Notes: a model not told the origin generated them from the sequence alone. A DNA stretch of 64,000 nt from Streptomyces sp. NBC_01298 (GCF_035978755.1 NZ_CP108414.1:4402001-4466000), one strand, 5' to 3'; positions 1 through 8,517 are shown, counted from the first letter of the stretch. Translations and numbers: made by a program.

Positions 1-1
1 C

Positions 2-460
2 ACCGAGGACGGCCCGGAGCCGCTGGCCGACTTCCTCGCCGGGCACGACATCATCGTCAACTGCGTGCTCCAGGACACCGCGGCGCCGTTGATGTTCCTG
101 ATAGAGGAGGACCTGCCGAAGCTCGCGCCCGGCACCCTCGTCATCGACGTCTCCTGCGACGAGGGCATGGGTTTCGCCTGGGCTCGGGCCACCACCTTCG
201 ACGCGCCGATGTTCACCGTCGGCGACCAGGTCCACTACTACGCCGTGGACCACAGCCCCTCCTACCTGTGGGACGCCGCCACCTGGGAGAACAGCGAGGC
301 GCTGATTCCGTTCCTGCGGTCGGTCCTCGACGGGCCGGCCGGCTGGGACGGCGACCACACCATTCGCCGGGCGATCGAGATCCGCGGCGGCACCGTCCAG
401 AATCCGGCGGTCCTGGCCTTTCAGCAGCGCGCCGCGCAGTACCCGCACGCACTGATCTGA
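2..460 (+). CDS. Alanine dehydrogenase / N5-(carboxyethyl)ornithine synthase-like protein (3' part only)
   Basis: The reading frame is open from the left edge of the window, so the N-terminal half lies outside it. The 152 visible codons include a VIDVSCDEGMGFAWAR stretch and a VHYYAVDHSPSYLW stretch, both characteristic of the C-terminal NAD-binding and closing region of the alanine dehydrogenase/carboxyethylornithine synthase family. These enzymes use NAD(P)H for reductive or oxidative amino-acid chemistry in the cytoplasm. The protein ends naturally at a TGA. Which of the two activities applies cannot be decided from this fragment. The next gene starts 800 bp away, so no operon is visible on this side. 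Confidence 0.7.
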   Translation, partial: TEDGPEPLADFLAGHDIIVNCVLQDTAAPLMFLIEEDLPKLAPGTLVIDVSCDEGMGFAWARATTFDAPMFTVGDQVHYYAVDHSPSYLWDAATWENSEALIPFLRSVLDGPAGWDGDHTIRRAIEIRGGTVQNPAVLAFQQRAAQYPHALI

Positions 461-620
461 ACCGATGCCACCTGGTCGGCGGCGCACCCACGCAGGGTCA
501 CCGCAGGCCAGGGGCGATCGATTACCTCTTCGCCGGCCGAACGAAAATCTATCGCGGCTGGAGTAGACATTGGGCCGTGGCGTGGTTATGGTTTTTCTCG
601 TAGCCCAGAGAGACAGCAAG

Positions 621-645
621 GCCCGGCAGAAACGAACTGCCGGGC
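621..645 (+). terminator. Hairpin, possible terminator of the left-edge gene
   Basis: GCCCGGCAG and CTGCCGGGC form a perfect 9-bp stem around a 7-nt loop. It lies about 160 bp past the stop at 460 with no gene in between. There is no clear T-run, as is usual in high-GC actinobacteria. It could instead be a structured element of the long leader that follows. Confidence 0.4.
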
Positions 646-1200
646 AGTGGTACCAGCAGTACGAGCTATCGCAGTGCAGCAGTGCGGTGCGGTTGTGGAG
701 TGTCGAAGCCAGAGCGGTTGCAGGACGGCGACGGGACTGACGACCGGACCGGGCGGCCCGCAGTGATCAGGGGCCGCCGGGAGTGCGCAGTACCCAGCAG
801 TGCAGTCAGTGAGAGCAGCACCTCGGTGAAGGCGTCGGCTGCGGACGCGCGCACCGGGAAGTTCGGCAGTGGGGTTCCAAGCCAGAGCAGACGCACGATG
901 GGCGACGGGGCTGGCTGCCGAAGAGGAGTGGCGCTGCCACAGGCCACCCGGCATCACCAGCGGTACGCATCACCAGCAGTGCAGTAATGAGCAGTTGATC
1001 ACCGAGGGAAGAACGGAGGAGCCGAGCACCATCAGGATCGCCCGGGCAGCAGCCTGAGCCCGGGTACCGCAGGACATCGATAGCGAGGTGGTCTCCGGTC
1101 AAGCAATCGCGATCCCCGCACCCCCGGCAGCATCTCGGCCGGGTCGGCGGAATCACAGGGTCGGCGCAGTATCAGGGCCGACAGATGGTGTAGTAGTTCC
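646..1200. other. Non-coding stretch with dispersed CCAGCAGT(GCAGT) repeats
   Basis: No reading frame here has convincing coding character, and the region is less GC-rich than its neighbours. The 13-mer CCAGCAGTGCAGT occurs at about 794-806 and 972-984, and a shorter form, CCAGCAGT, lies near 653. I see no tRNA or rRNA. It may be a long 5' leader of the MerR-like gene at 1261 or a decayed gene. Confidence 0.4.
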
Positions 1201-1203
1201 TTC

Positions 1204-1234
1204 GGGGCCCTGGTGCCATAGGCGCCAGGGCCCC
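1204..1234 (+). promoter_or_regulatory. 14-bp stem-loop directly upstream of the MerR-type gene
   Basis: GGGGCCCTGGTGCC, the loop ATA, then GGCGCCAGGGCCCC. The stem is complete apart from one G-U wobble. It ends 26 nt before the ATG at 1261, with a GAGAGAGG ribosome-binding site between. A stem this strong at this place could act as a transcription terminator/attenuator or as a translational block. Confidence 0.5.
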
Positions 1235-1260
1235 TCCACGCGTTCCACGAGAGAGGTTCA

Positions 1261-1599
1261 ATGACAGCAGACGACTCGTTCGGCCGTCTCGACGACGACG
1301 ACTACCCCGCCTACACCATGGGCCGGGCCGCGGACATGCTCGGCACCACGCAGGGATTCCTCCGGGCGCTCGGCGAAGCCCGCCTCATCACCCCGCTCCG
1401 CTCCGCCGGCGGACACCGCCGCTACTCCCGGTACCAGCTGCGCATCGCTGCCCGAGCCCGCGAACTCGTCGACCAGGGCACCCCCATCGAGTCGGCCTGC
1501 CGCATCGTCATCCTCGAGGACCAGCTCGAAGAAGCCCAGCGCATCAATGCCGCGTACCGCCGCGCCGCGGAAGCGTCCACACCGTCGGACTCGGCCTGA
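1261..1599 (+). CDS. Small MerR-family helix-turn-helix protein
   Basis: A 112-aa protein. Residues about 17-65 (YTMGRAADMLGTTQGFLRALGEARLITPLRSAGGHRRYS) are a MerR-type winged helix: the GRAA..LG entry helix, then the GGHRRYS wing. A short helix, ARARELVDQGTPIESACRIVILEDQLEEAQ, follows and probably forms the dimer coiled coil. There is no C-terminal effector domain or metal-binding cysteine set, so it resembles the compact MerR-like proteins of Streptomyces rather than metal sensors. The ATG has a GAGAGAGG ribosome-binding site. Its targets are unknown. Confidence 0.75.
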   Translation: MTADDSFGRLDDDDYPAYTMGRAADMLGTTQGFLRALGEARLITPLRSAGGHRRYSRYQLRIAARARELVDQGTPIESACRIVILEDQLEEAQRINAAYRRAAEASTPSDSA

Positions 1600-1709
1600 G
1601 GCGAACGCGCCCGTCCAGGACGGTGGCTCCCCGACCGGAGCACCCCGAGCCTTGCGGAGTGGGATGGCGTTCGTCCTAAGATCGCACTCTGCCGATACGG
1701 GGGGACACC

Positions 1710-2117
1710 ATGGCCGGGGATTCTGCGGGCGGCGCGGACGGGCAAGTGGGTACGCGGTTGAACGGCATCCCGCCGGAGCCTTCGGGGCCGGGCGGCGGGA
1801 AACCGGACTTCGCTTCGACGCCGGCGGAGAAGAAGGCGGCGGCCGGCACCATCGAGAACGAGCTGGAGCCCGACACGAAGAAGGCCGCGGAGCACGCGGA
1901 CGACTCCACCGGCTCCGCGCACAAGGGCTTCGCCGGCTGGGAGACCGCCGCGGGCCTGAAGACGGTCGCGGACACGTGGGACCAGCAGGTGAGAGCCCTG
2001 ATGGGCCGGCTGGCAGCCGAGAAGAACGCGCTGCGCGGCGCCTCGGGGCTCTTCGTGCGCAATGACACCGGCGTGGGCAACCAGCTGCTGTCCCAGTCCA
2101 AACTGAACCATCTGTAG
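1710..2117 (+). CDS. WXG100-like small helical protein
   Basis: A 135-aa protein with no signal peptide or membrane segment. The N-terminal 35 residues are Gly/Pro-rich and likely disordered. The rest is predicted all-helical with a central W (AGWETAAGLKTVADTWDQQVRALMGRL), reminiscent of the helical hairpin of WXG100/ESX substrates although no exact WXG motif is present. It sits 8 bp before a second WXG-like gene, so the two are probably co-expressed partners. A role as a type VII secretion substrate or chaperone is inferred; no secretion ATPase is visible in the window. Confidence 0.5.
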   Translation: MAGDSAGGADGQVGTRLNGIPPEPSGPGGGKPDFASTPAEKKAAAGTIENELEPDTKKAAEHADDSTGSAHKGFAGWETAAGLKTVADTWDQQVRALMGRLAAEKNALRGASGLFVRNDTGVGNQLLSQSKLNHL

Positions 2118-2125
2118 GGGCTGCG

Positions 2126-3496
2126 GTGCTGACCTACCACGAAGTCATGACCACGGACCTGGGCCTGCTGACGACGGCCGCCTCCCGGTGGGAGGCCATG
2201 GCGGCCGAGTTGAACAAGGTCGAGATCCGCTACGGCGACACCGTACAGAAGATCACCGTGGGCCCGGACTGGACCGGTGTGAGCGCCGGGGCCGCGCAGA
2301 CCAAGTTCGCGGCCACCCGGTACGAGTACGCCGCGGCCCAGAGCCAGGCCAAGGCGATCGCGAGCCTGCTGCGGGACGCCCACGAGCTGTTCACCGATCT
2401 GAAGCAGAAGCTCGAGAGCGCCCGCGACGACGCGATAGCCGCCGGCATGACCGTGTCCGAGCAGGGGCGCATCGGCTTCGACTATTCCAAGCTCACCCCC
2501 GCCGAACGCAGCGCGTACCACCACGATCCCGACGGCCAGACCCTCATCCGCGAAGCCGTCGCCACGTGGCAGCAGCACATCGACGACCGCGTGAAGGCCG
2601 TCTCCGAGGCCGACCAGAGCGTCAAGACCGCCTTGAGCGCCGCCGTCGTGGACAGCAACAAGGACGCCTTCGGCAAGGGGAACGACGCCACCTTCAACGG
2701 GTTCAACGCCCACCCCGAGGGGGACCTGTCGAAGGCCGGGGCCCCCAAGGCGGACGAGGTCCCGACGAAGACCGACGGATGGACGTCCGAGGGCTCTGCC
2801 TCGGCGAAGGGGCCCGGGGCCGAGTTCAAGGTCACCGGCCCCAAGTACGGCAAGGAGGGCTCGGTCAAGGCCGCCGCCGACCTCTTCCACCTCAACGCCC
2901 AGGGGTCGACGGCCAACGGGGACTGGAAGCTCTCCGGGGTCGCCGACGCCTACGGAGGCGCCCGGGCCAGCGCGAACTTCGGTTTCACCGACGCGGGCCT
3001 GAACGCCAAGGCCGAGGCGTCCGCGGGACTCCGCGGGCTCGCCGAGGGGCGGGCCGAGTACGGGCCCTACGCCGGCGTCTACGGGCGGGCCGAGGGCTTC
3101 GCCGGCGCGGAGGCGAGCGCCGGCATCAAGGCGGGCAAGGACGGCGTCGTCGGCAGCGCGAAGGCGTTCGCCGGGGCGAAGGCGTCCGTCGCCGGAGGCG
3201 CCGAGGTCGCCGGCATCGGTTTCGGCGCCACGGCCGAGGGATGGGCCGGTCCCGGTGCGGAGGCCAAATGGGGCTGGGAGAAGAACGACGAAGGCGTGTA
3301 CAAGATCGGCGGCAAGGTGGGGCTCTCCCCCGCCCTGGGCGGATCCGTGGGCATGGAGTTCACGGTCGACCCGGACAAGGTGGCCGAGAGCGTCGGCGAC
3401 GCGGCCGACGCGGTGGGTGACGTGGTCGGGGACGGGGTAGACGCGCTCGGCGATGCCGCCGGTTCGGTCAAGGACACCGTCGGCGGCTGGTTCTGA
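2126..3496 (+). CDS. WXG/PPE-like protein with a Gly/Ala-rich repetitive C-terminus
   Basis: A 456-aa protein started at a GTG. Residues about 1-110 are helical and contain PDWTGVSAGAA, a W-x-G turn like that of type VII-secreted WXG or LXG proteins. Residues about 210-420 are a low-complexity series of short imperfect units rich in Ala/Gly with regular charges (ASAGLRGLAEGRAEYG, GFAGAEASAG and similar), likely an amphipathic beta or shell-like repeat. The C-terminus is DA-rich (VGDAADAVGDVVGDGVDALG). No toxin catalytic motif is seen. The 8-bp gap to the preceding gene and the two small genes behind it suggest one operon. A secreted or surface role is inferred. Confidence 0.55.
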   Translation: MLTYHEVMTTDLGLLTTAASRWEAMAAELNKVEIRYGDTVQKITVGPDWTGVSAGAAQTKFAATRYEYAAAQSQAKAIASLLRDAHELFTDLKQKLESARDDAIAAGMTVSEQGRIGFDYSKLTPAERSAYHHDPDGQTLIREAVATWQQHIDDRVKAVSEADQSVKTALSAAVVDSNKDAFGKGNDATFNGFNAHPEGDLSKAGAPKADEVPTKTDGWTSEGSASAKGPGAEFKVTGPKYGKEGSVKAAADLFHLNAQGSTANGDWKLSGVADAYGGARASANFGFTDAGLNAKAEASAGLRGLAEGRAEYGPYAGVYGRAEGFAGAEASAGIKAGKDGVVGSAKAFAGAKASVAGGAEVAGIGFGATAEGWAGPGAEAKWGWEKNDEGVYKIGGKVGLSPALGGSVGMEFTVDPDKVAESVGDAADAVGDVVGDGVDALGDAAGSVKDTVGGWF

Positions 3497-3525
3497 TGTA
3501 CTTCCCCGCGTAAGGAGGGCCCACC

Positions 3526-4026
3526 ATGCCCATGGCACTGCCGGTACCGATCGAGTTCCGCCTACCGGAAGGCTGGCTCCCGGCCGCGCCCCCGGAGGGC
3601 GTTGACGTCCCCGGGGTGGCCTTCGCCGCGGTGCGTCCCGACCCGGACGGCGGGTTCACCGCCAACATCACCATCGCCGGCGAGGTCCCGAAGGATTCGG
3701 TGACCCTGGCCGAACTCGCCGACGCGTCGGCGCAGCGCCTGCGCGAGTCCGTCGACCCGGTCGTGGTGGCCGGGCGCCGCGAGGTCGGGAACGCGCAGGC
3801 GCCCGCCCTGACCCAGCGGCTGATCTTCTCGGCCGTCGTCGGCAACGTGCGGCACGATCTCGTCCAGTCGCAGGTGTTCCTGACCTTCGCGGACGTCCAC
3901 GACCCGCGCAGGCGGGCGGTGATCCGGCTGGCCCTGACCGCCACGGCGGCCCAGCACGACGAGGTCCTGGGGGACTTCCAGGAGTTCGTGCGCACGGTCC
4001 GCCCGGACACCGTGACGGGGGCATAG
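3526..4026 (+). CDS. LpqN/DUF1795-like small protein
   Basis: A 166-aa protein without a signal peptide. It begins with a PVPIEFRLPEGWLPAAPPE turn typical of PsbP/LpqN-like folds and continues as an alternating beta/alpha sequence. In actinobacteria such proteins often accompany type VII secretion substrates. Its start has a GGAGGG ribosome-binding site (AAGGAGGGCCCACC) 29 bp behind the WXG-like gene, and it is followed within 2 bp by another small gene. The function is not known; the family assignment rests on overall pattern only. Confidence 0.45.
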   Translation: MPMALPVPIEFRLPEGWLPAAPPEGVDVPGVAFAAVRPDPDGGFTANITIAGEVPKDSVTLAELADASAQRLRESVDPVVVAGRREVGNAQAPALTQRLIFSAVVGNVRHDLVQSQVFLTFADVHDPRRRAVIRLALTATAAQHDEVLGDFQEFVRTVRPDTVTGA

Positions 4027-4028
4027 CG

Positions 4029-4490
4029 ATGGGCCTCCTGGACCAGTACTTCGGCACCCGGCGCCCCGACGAGGGTGTCCCGCCGCGCACGCCTCTGGAG
4101 GTCCGGTCGGCGCTCCTGGCGCTCAACGGGCCGGGCGTCCCCTTCGCCGTGCGCAACGGGACCCCGAAGGAGGGCGACCTGGTGGCCGAGTGCCGGCTCC
4201 CGCACCTGCGCGTGCGGCTCTGGACCCGTATGCGGCTGGACCCGGCGAAGCGCGAGGTACGGGCCATGGACGAGCAGTGGGAGGTCTCGCTGAGCGAGCA
4301 CGTCCTCGGGCAGCGCTCCCGCGGGCCGGCGAACGCGGTGTACCGGGTGTGGGGGAAGGAGACGGGGCCCGACGGGCGCGAGCACAGGGTCGAGACCTTC
4401 CGCTTCGAGACCCGGGAGATGAAGGACCCCCTGCGCCGGGCGGTCCTCGACGCGGGCTGGACCTGGCGCGGAGTGCTGTTCCGGCTCTGA
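4029..4490 (+). CDS. Hypothetical protein, end of the WXG-like operon
   Basis: A 153-aa soluble protein that I do not recognise. It is basic and rich in Arg and Trp, with alternating short beta strands (LVAECRLPHLRVRLWTRMRLD) and a final WTWRGVLFRL. The start codon lies 2 bp after the preceding stop, so translation is almost certainly coupled. Its position last in a WXG-type operon suggests an accessory or immunity-like role, but nothing in the sequence proves this. Confidence 0.5.
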   Translation: MGLLDQYFGTRRPDEGVPPRTPLEVRSALLALNGPGVPFAVRNGTPKEGDLVAECRLPHLRVRLWTRMRLDPAKREVRAMDEQWEVSLSEHVLGQRSRGPANAVYRVWGKETGPDGREHRVETFRFETREMKDPLRRAVLDAGWTWRGVLFRL

Positions 4491-4514
4491 CCGTCCTTGA
4501 CGGTCTCTGACCGG

Positions 4515-4554
4515 CTCTGACGGTCTCTGGCTGTCTCTGACGGTCTCTGGCTGT
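4515..4554. repeat. Tandem 20-bp repeat (two copies) between convergent genes
   Basis: CTCTGACGGTCTCTGGCTGT occurs twice back to back, preceded by degenerate copies (TGACGGTCTCTGACCGG from about 4498). It fills the 75-bp gap between the stop codons of two convergent genes and probably arose by slippage. It has no clear terminator stem. Confidence 0.7.
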
Positions 4555-4565
4555 CTCCGGGGTGC

Positions 4566-5837
4566 TCAGTGGGTCGCGGTCGCGGGGTGGGGGGTGTCCG
4601 GGGCCGGGGTGGGGGGTGGCGGGGCCGCCAGTTTGAGCAGGGGGGCGGTCATCAGGGTGGTGATCAGGGCGATGGCCGTGAGTACCGCGAGCAGCGGGGC
4701 GTCGATGATGCCCGCCTCGTAGCCGATGCGCAGGACGACCAGTTCGGTCAGTCCGCGGGTGTTCAGCAGCACGCCCACTGTGAAGGACTCCCGCCAGGGC
4801 AGGCCCGCGTACCGCGCGGCCAGACCCGCGCCGCCGATCTTTCCGACGACGGCCACCGCCAACAGGGCCGGCAGCGCCGGCCCCCCGCCCGAGGACAGGT
4901 CCAGGGCCGACAGGTCCACTCCGAGGCCGAAGCCCAGGAAGAAGAAGGGCAGCAGGACGGTCTTGGACGTGGTGGCCAGCGGCTCGGCGGCGGCGACGGC
5001 GAACGGGTTGCCGGCCGGCCACACCAGGCCCACCAGGAAGGCGCCGATGAGCTGGTGCACGCCGAGGGCGGCGGTCAGCGCCGCGGAGGCGGCGATCGCG
5101 ATGACGAGCACGACCCGGAGGGTGGCGAGGTCGGTGGTCTGGCCCCCGCGCGCGAACCACCGGGCCGCGGCCCTGCGCACCGGCCCCAGGTAGACGGCGA
5201 CGACGACCACCACGATCAGCGCGCGCACGGCCGCGTCCCGGTGGTCCGAGCCCTGGGACAGCGCGAGGATCGCCGAGAGCGCCAGCCAGCTGCCGCCGTC
5301 ACCGACGGCGGCGGCGAACAGGCTCAGCCGGCCGGGGCGGGTGCGGGAGAGGCCCAGGTCCTCGAGCATGCGGGCCAGCACCGGGAACGCCGTGATGCTG
5401 ATCGCACAGCCGATGAACAGGACGAAGACGGACTCCGGCATGCCCTCGGGCGTGTAGCGGTCCGCGAGCGGCAGGGCGGCCAGCGCGCCTCCGGCGAACG
5501 GAACGATCAGGGATGCCTGGCTGACCAGCAGCCCCTCCCGGGCGGTGCCCCGCACCCGCATCGAGCAGAGCTCCTGACCGGTGAAGAACATGAACACCGC
5601 CAGGCCGATCTGCGCGAGCCCGGAGAACATGGGCAGCACGGCCTCCGGGAACAGCCACCCCGCCGCCTCGGGGGCGAGCGCGCCCAGGAGCGAGGGGCCG
5701 AGGGCGATGCCCGCGACCACCTCTCCCATCACGCGCGGCTGGCCCACCCGGACGGCGAGGCCGCCCGCGGCCCGGGACAGGGCGAGGACGACGGCAGCGC
5801 CGAGGAAGAAGTGGCCGACGGAGTCGAGGGGGAACAT
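4566..5837 (-). CDS. CPA2-family cation/proton antiporter
   Basis: A 423-aa membrane protein with about 12 hydrophobic segments. ISITAFPVLARMLEDLGL and the GLTELVVLRIGYEAG stretch are hallmarks of the Na+(K+)/H+ exchanger CPA2 family. It lacks the long C-terminal RCK/TrkA regulatory domain and ends in a Pro/Thr tail. Proteins of this kind exchange cations for protons across the cytoplasmic membrane. It is followed (in the minus direction preceded) by a two-helix peptide and then by the methyltransferase of the RiPP region, so it may mark the cluster edge or contribute to tolerance; the latter is speculation. Confidence 0.8.
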   Translation of the reverse strand: MFPLDSVGHFFLGAAVVLALSRAAGGLAVRVGQPRVMGEVVAGIALGPSLLGALAPEAAGWLFPEAVLPMFSGLAQIGLAVFMFFTGQELCSMRVRGTAREGLLVSQASLIVPFAGGALAALPLADRYTPEGMPESVFVLFIGCAISITAFPVLARMLEDLGLSRTRPGRLSLFAAAVGDGGSWLALSAILALSQGSDHRDAAVRALIVVVVVAVYLGPVRRAAARWFARGGQTTDLATLRVVLVIAIAASAALTAALGVHQLIGAFLVGLVWPAGNPFAVAAAEPLATTSKTVLLPFFFLGFGLGVDLSALDLSSGGGPALPALLAVAVVGKIGGAGLAARYAGLPWRESFTVGVLLNTRGLTELVVLRIGYEAGIIDAPLLAVLTAIALITTLMTAPLLKLAAPPPPTPAPDTPHPATATH

Positions 5838-5853
5838 GCGGCGCCGGCCGCCG

Positions 5854-6039
5854 TCAGTGCCGGGGGCGGCGGCTGAGGGCGATGCCGGCGAACAGGAAGA
5901 CCACGCCGAGGCCGCCGGCGATGACGGCCGCGGTGGTCTGGGCGGGCTGGTCGCTGGCGTGCAGGACGGCCGTCACGACGCCCATCACGGCGCTGATGTA
6001 GCAGAAGATCGTCAGGAAGATCTTGAGGCTCGGGTTCAT
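5854..6039 (-). CDS. Two-helix small membrane protein
   Basis: A 61-aa protein with two hydrophobic segments (about residues 6-26 and 36-55) joined by a short polar loop, ending RRPRH. It begins 41 bp after the methyltransferase stop and ends 16 bp before the antiporter start, so it probably belongs to the same leftward transcript. I do not recognise a family. It could be a small subunit or modulator of the antiporter, or a minor immunity peptide; neither is shown. Confidence 0.5.
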   Translation of the reverse strand: MNPSLKIFLTIFCYISAVMGVVTAVLHASDQPAQTTAAVIAGGLGVVFLFAGIALSRRPRH

Positions 6040-6080
6040 GGGGGGGGTCCAATCGGATCGGGGCGGCCGTGCGGGCCGGG

Positions 6081-6935
6081 TCAGTGGGGGGCGGTGCCCG
6101 TGGCGGTGAAGCCGAGCAGCATCACGTACGCGTCCGGGTCGCTGCGGAAGCGGTTCCAGCGGTCGGCGGCCAGCGCGAACTCGCCCAGGCTCACCACGCC
6201 GGCGGCCACGAGCGGCTGGAGGCGGCCGGGGCCCAGGTGCGGGGCGAAGGCCTCGACGGGGTGGTCGTCGTTGGTGGTGGCGAACGGGCGCAGGGCCACG
6301 TCCTCGTAGCCCGCGCCGCGCAGCAGCCGGGTCAGGCGGCGTCCGACGGTCCGGTCCCCGCCCGCCGATGTCTGGGCGCGGGCCAGCTTGCCGTGGATCC
6401 CGGCCAGTTCGGGGTACGCGGGCTCGGCCAGGCCCCAGCAGGAGGCGTCGACCTCGGTCACGGCGATCCGCCCGCCGGGCCGCAGCACGCGCAGCGCCTC
6501 GGCGAGTACGGCCTGCGGGTCGGCCAGGTGCTGGAGTACGTAGCGCAGCAGCACGAAGCCGGCCGAGTCGTCGGGCAGCGGCAGGGCCGCGCCGTCGGCG
6601 ACGAGGAGTTCGGCTCCGCAGCCGGCGGCGTGGGCCAGCAGGTCGCCGTCGATGTCGACGGCGGTGTGGGCGAGGTCGGGCAGGGCGGCGCGCAGCCTGC
6701 GCGTGACCGCCCCGGAACCGGCGCCGATCTCGAGGAACGGGCCGGACTGCGCGTCCAGCCCCGCCTCGCGCAGGATGCGCAGCTCGGCGCCGAACGACAG
6801 CTCGGCCTGGGCCTCCAGCCGGGCCAGTTCGCCGCTGAGCCCGCCGGCCGTGGTGGCGGCGGGATCGTAGGAGCCGCCGACCGGGCGGGCGCCCGTCAGA
6901 GGGGGCGCGGGTGTGGTCATCGGGAACGTGGTCAT
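6081..6935 (-). CDS. Class I SAM-dependent methyltransferase (RiPP tailoring)
   Basis: A 284-aa Rossmann methyltransferase: FLEIGAGSGAVTRRL is motif I, VDIDGDLL the acidic post-I loop, and VLRPGGRIAVTEVD motif V. There is no membrane segment. The ATG at 6935 overlaps the stop of the upstream P450 (ATGA), indicating translational coupling, so it is best read as part of the peptide-tailoring transcript. Possible targets are the peptide N-terminus (as in plantazolicin, where the amine is dimethylated), the C-terminal carboxylate, or a hydroxyl made by one of the oxygenases. The sequence does not decide between them. Confidence 0.75.
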   Translation of the reverse strand: MTTFPMTTPAPPLTGARPVGGSYDPAATTAGGLSGELARLEAQAELSFGAELRILREAGLDAQSGPFLEIGAGSGAVTRRLRAALPDLAHTAVDIDGDLLAHAAGCGAELLVADGAALPLPDDSAGFVLLRYVLQHLADPQAVLAEALRVLRPGGRIAVTEVDASCWGLAEPAYPELAGIHGKLARAQTSAGGDRTVGRRLTRLLRGAGYEDVALRPFATTNDDHPVEAFAPHLGPGRLQPLVAAGVVSLGEFALAADRWNRFRSDPDAYVMLLGFTATGTAPH

Positions 6936-8275
6936 CGTGCCCTCGCAGTCATCCGCATGCCGTGCTTGGGGCGCAGGGTCACCAGGGCCTCCGGCTCCAC
7001 CGGGAAGCCCGGCTCCAGTTCGAGGCGGGTCGCGCGCATCAGGACGGCCAGGACCAGCGTGGCCTCGATCAGGGCCAGGTGCTGTCCGATGCAGACGCGC
7101 TCGCCCCCGCCGAAGGGCAGGTAGAGGTGGCTGGGCAGGTCGGCGTCCTCGAAGCGGCCGGGTACGTACGCATCGGGCCGGTCCCAGTGGTCGGGGTGCC
7201 GGTGCAGCACCCACTGGCTGACGCACACCAGCGTTCCGGCGGGGATCTCGTAACCGCCCACGGTGTCGGGGCCCTTGGCGCGCCGGGAGATCAGCCACAC
7301 CGGCGGGTAGAGGCGCATGGCCTCCTCGATCGCGCGCCGGCAGTGCACCAGGTCGGGCAGGTCGGCCGCGGTGGGGGTGCGGTCCCCGAGGACCGCGTCG
7401 AGCTCCGCCCGGACCTTCTCGGCTTCCTCCGGGTGCTGGTCGAGCAGGTACAGGGTCCACGTCAGGGCCTTGGCCGTGGTCTCGTGGCCCGCCATGACCA
7501 GGGTGAGCACCTGGTCGCGCAGTTCCTCGTCGTCCAGCTCGCCGATCATCGCGTCGAGCAGGGACGCGGACCCGTGCGCGGGGGGCTGTGCGCCGGCGAC
7601 CGCCCTGCGGGAGGCGATGACGGTGCGGGTGATCAACTGGAGGAACATGCGCGCCTGTACGTATCCCTTGCGGCGCAGCGCCGTGTCCGCCGGGTCCGGG
7701 TCGGGGGTCGGTACGTAGTGCCCCATGAACCGGTTGGCCGCGTCGACGGCGCGCCCGAAGCCCTCGCCGGCCGCGCCCATGTCCACACCGAGCACGGCGC
7801 GGGTGAGGATCGCCAGGGTCAGCGAGGTCAGGTGGTGTTCGACGGGGAGGGCGCTGCCGTCCCGCACGGCCGGCTGCCAGCGCGCCAGGAGGGCTTCGGT
7901 CTCCTCGGTGATGATGCGGTCGAAGGTGGCGACCTCGGTGCGCCGGAAGGCCGGGGCGCACTGCTTGCGCTGACGGGCCCAGTCGGCTCCGTTGCTGGTC
8001 AGCAGCCCGTTTCCGAGGAGGGGCCGCAGCATCGCGTCGTCGGGGGTGCCGGCCTTCGTGTAGTTGGCGGTGTTGTCCTTCAGTACGTGCCGGGCCAGCT
8101 CGGGCCGGTGCAGCATGACCACCCGCTCACCGTCGCCGACGTGGCTGGTGATGTCGCCGTAGCTACGGTTCATTCCGGTCACGAAGGCCAGCGGGTCGGC
8201 ACGCATGAGTGCCATGTCCACAGGGGTGTCCGGCCCCGGTGGGACGGTGCCCGCCGGTGCGGTGGTGGCTGTCAC
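6932..8275 (-). CDS. Cytochrome P450, canonical type (RiPP tailoring)
   Basis: 447 aa. The I-helix oxygen-activation motif AGHETT lies at about residues 262-267, the K-helix E-A-M-R at 318-321, and the haem loop FGGGERVCIG with the thiolate Cys at about 395. All catalytic landmarks are present, so a normal monooxygenase is expected. The sequence is closest in style to the long CYP4/CYP102-like bacterial group (VPPGPDTPVD start, YLPFGGGERVC). It is read leftward from the 390-bp region that also drives the precursor gene, and it is coupled by ATGA to the methyltransferase. No ferredoxin partner is encoded nearby, so electrons must come from elsewhere. Confidence 0.85.
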   Translation of the reverse strand: MTATTAPAGTVPPGPDTPVDMALMRADPLAFVTGMNRSYGDITSHVGDGERVVMLHRPELARHVLKDNTANYTKAGTPDDAMLRPLLGNGLLTSNGADWARQRKQCAPAFRRTEVATFDRIITEETEALLARWQPAVRDGSALPVEHHLTSLTLAILTRAVLGVDMGAAGEGFGRAVDAANRFMGHYVPTPDPDPADTALRRKGYVQARMFLQLITRTVIASRRAVAGAQPPAHGSASLLDAMIGELDDEELRDQVLTLVMAGHETTAKALTWTLYLLDQHPEEAEKVRAELDAVLGDRTPTAADLPDLVHCRRAIEEAMRLYPPVWLISRRAKGPDTVGGYEIPAGTLVCVSQWVLHRHPDHWDRPDAYVPGRFEDADLPSHLYLPFGGGERVCIGQHLALIEATLVLAVLMRATRLELEPGFPVEPEALVTLRPKHGMRMTARAR

Positions 8276-8305
8276 GTGAACCTCCGTGGATGACTTGATC
8301 CGATG

Positions 8306-8348
8306 TACGTACGCCCTCTACGCAATCCGGTCCCGCGATACGTACCGG
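8306..8348. promoter_or_regulatory. Candidate operator A: TACGCAATCCG + GATACGTA
   Basis: TACGCAATCCG (8319-8329) is followed 7 bp later by GATACGTA (8337-8344), with another TACGTA at 8306-8311. The same ordered pair recurs at 16874-16895 upstream of the halogenase. It lies at the P450 end of the bidirectional region between that gene and the precursor. A site for the pathway LuxR protein is the simplest reading (inference). Confidence 0.5.
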
Positions 8349-8517
8349 CTGTCGGCAATTCCGTAATCGCCGCAGGAAATACCCCGGTTGCGCTTCCGGC
8401 AGGCTCCGTACGGCGATCTGCGTGAGAGCATGCCTACGCACGCAGGGCAGCCGGGCCTGCGGGCGCGGGTGGTTGGGCCACAGTAACTCCCGCAAAGAAC
8501 AGGCTCAATGCTTATTA

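Noticed and set aside
869..1057. Small protein in the left intergenic region
   Set aside because: No ribosome-binding site, no codon bias and unfamiliar composition; overlapping frames on both strands are equally open.
1676..3538. Very long open frames on the strand opposite real genes (for example 1676-3538 minus, 10077-12512 minus, 18938-21082 plus, 21289-23838 minus)
   Set aside because: These arise from the GC-biased third codon positions of the true genes on the other strand. Their translations are low-complexity Gly/Arg/Ala without motifs.
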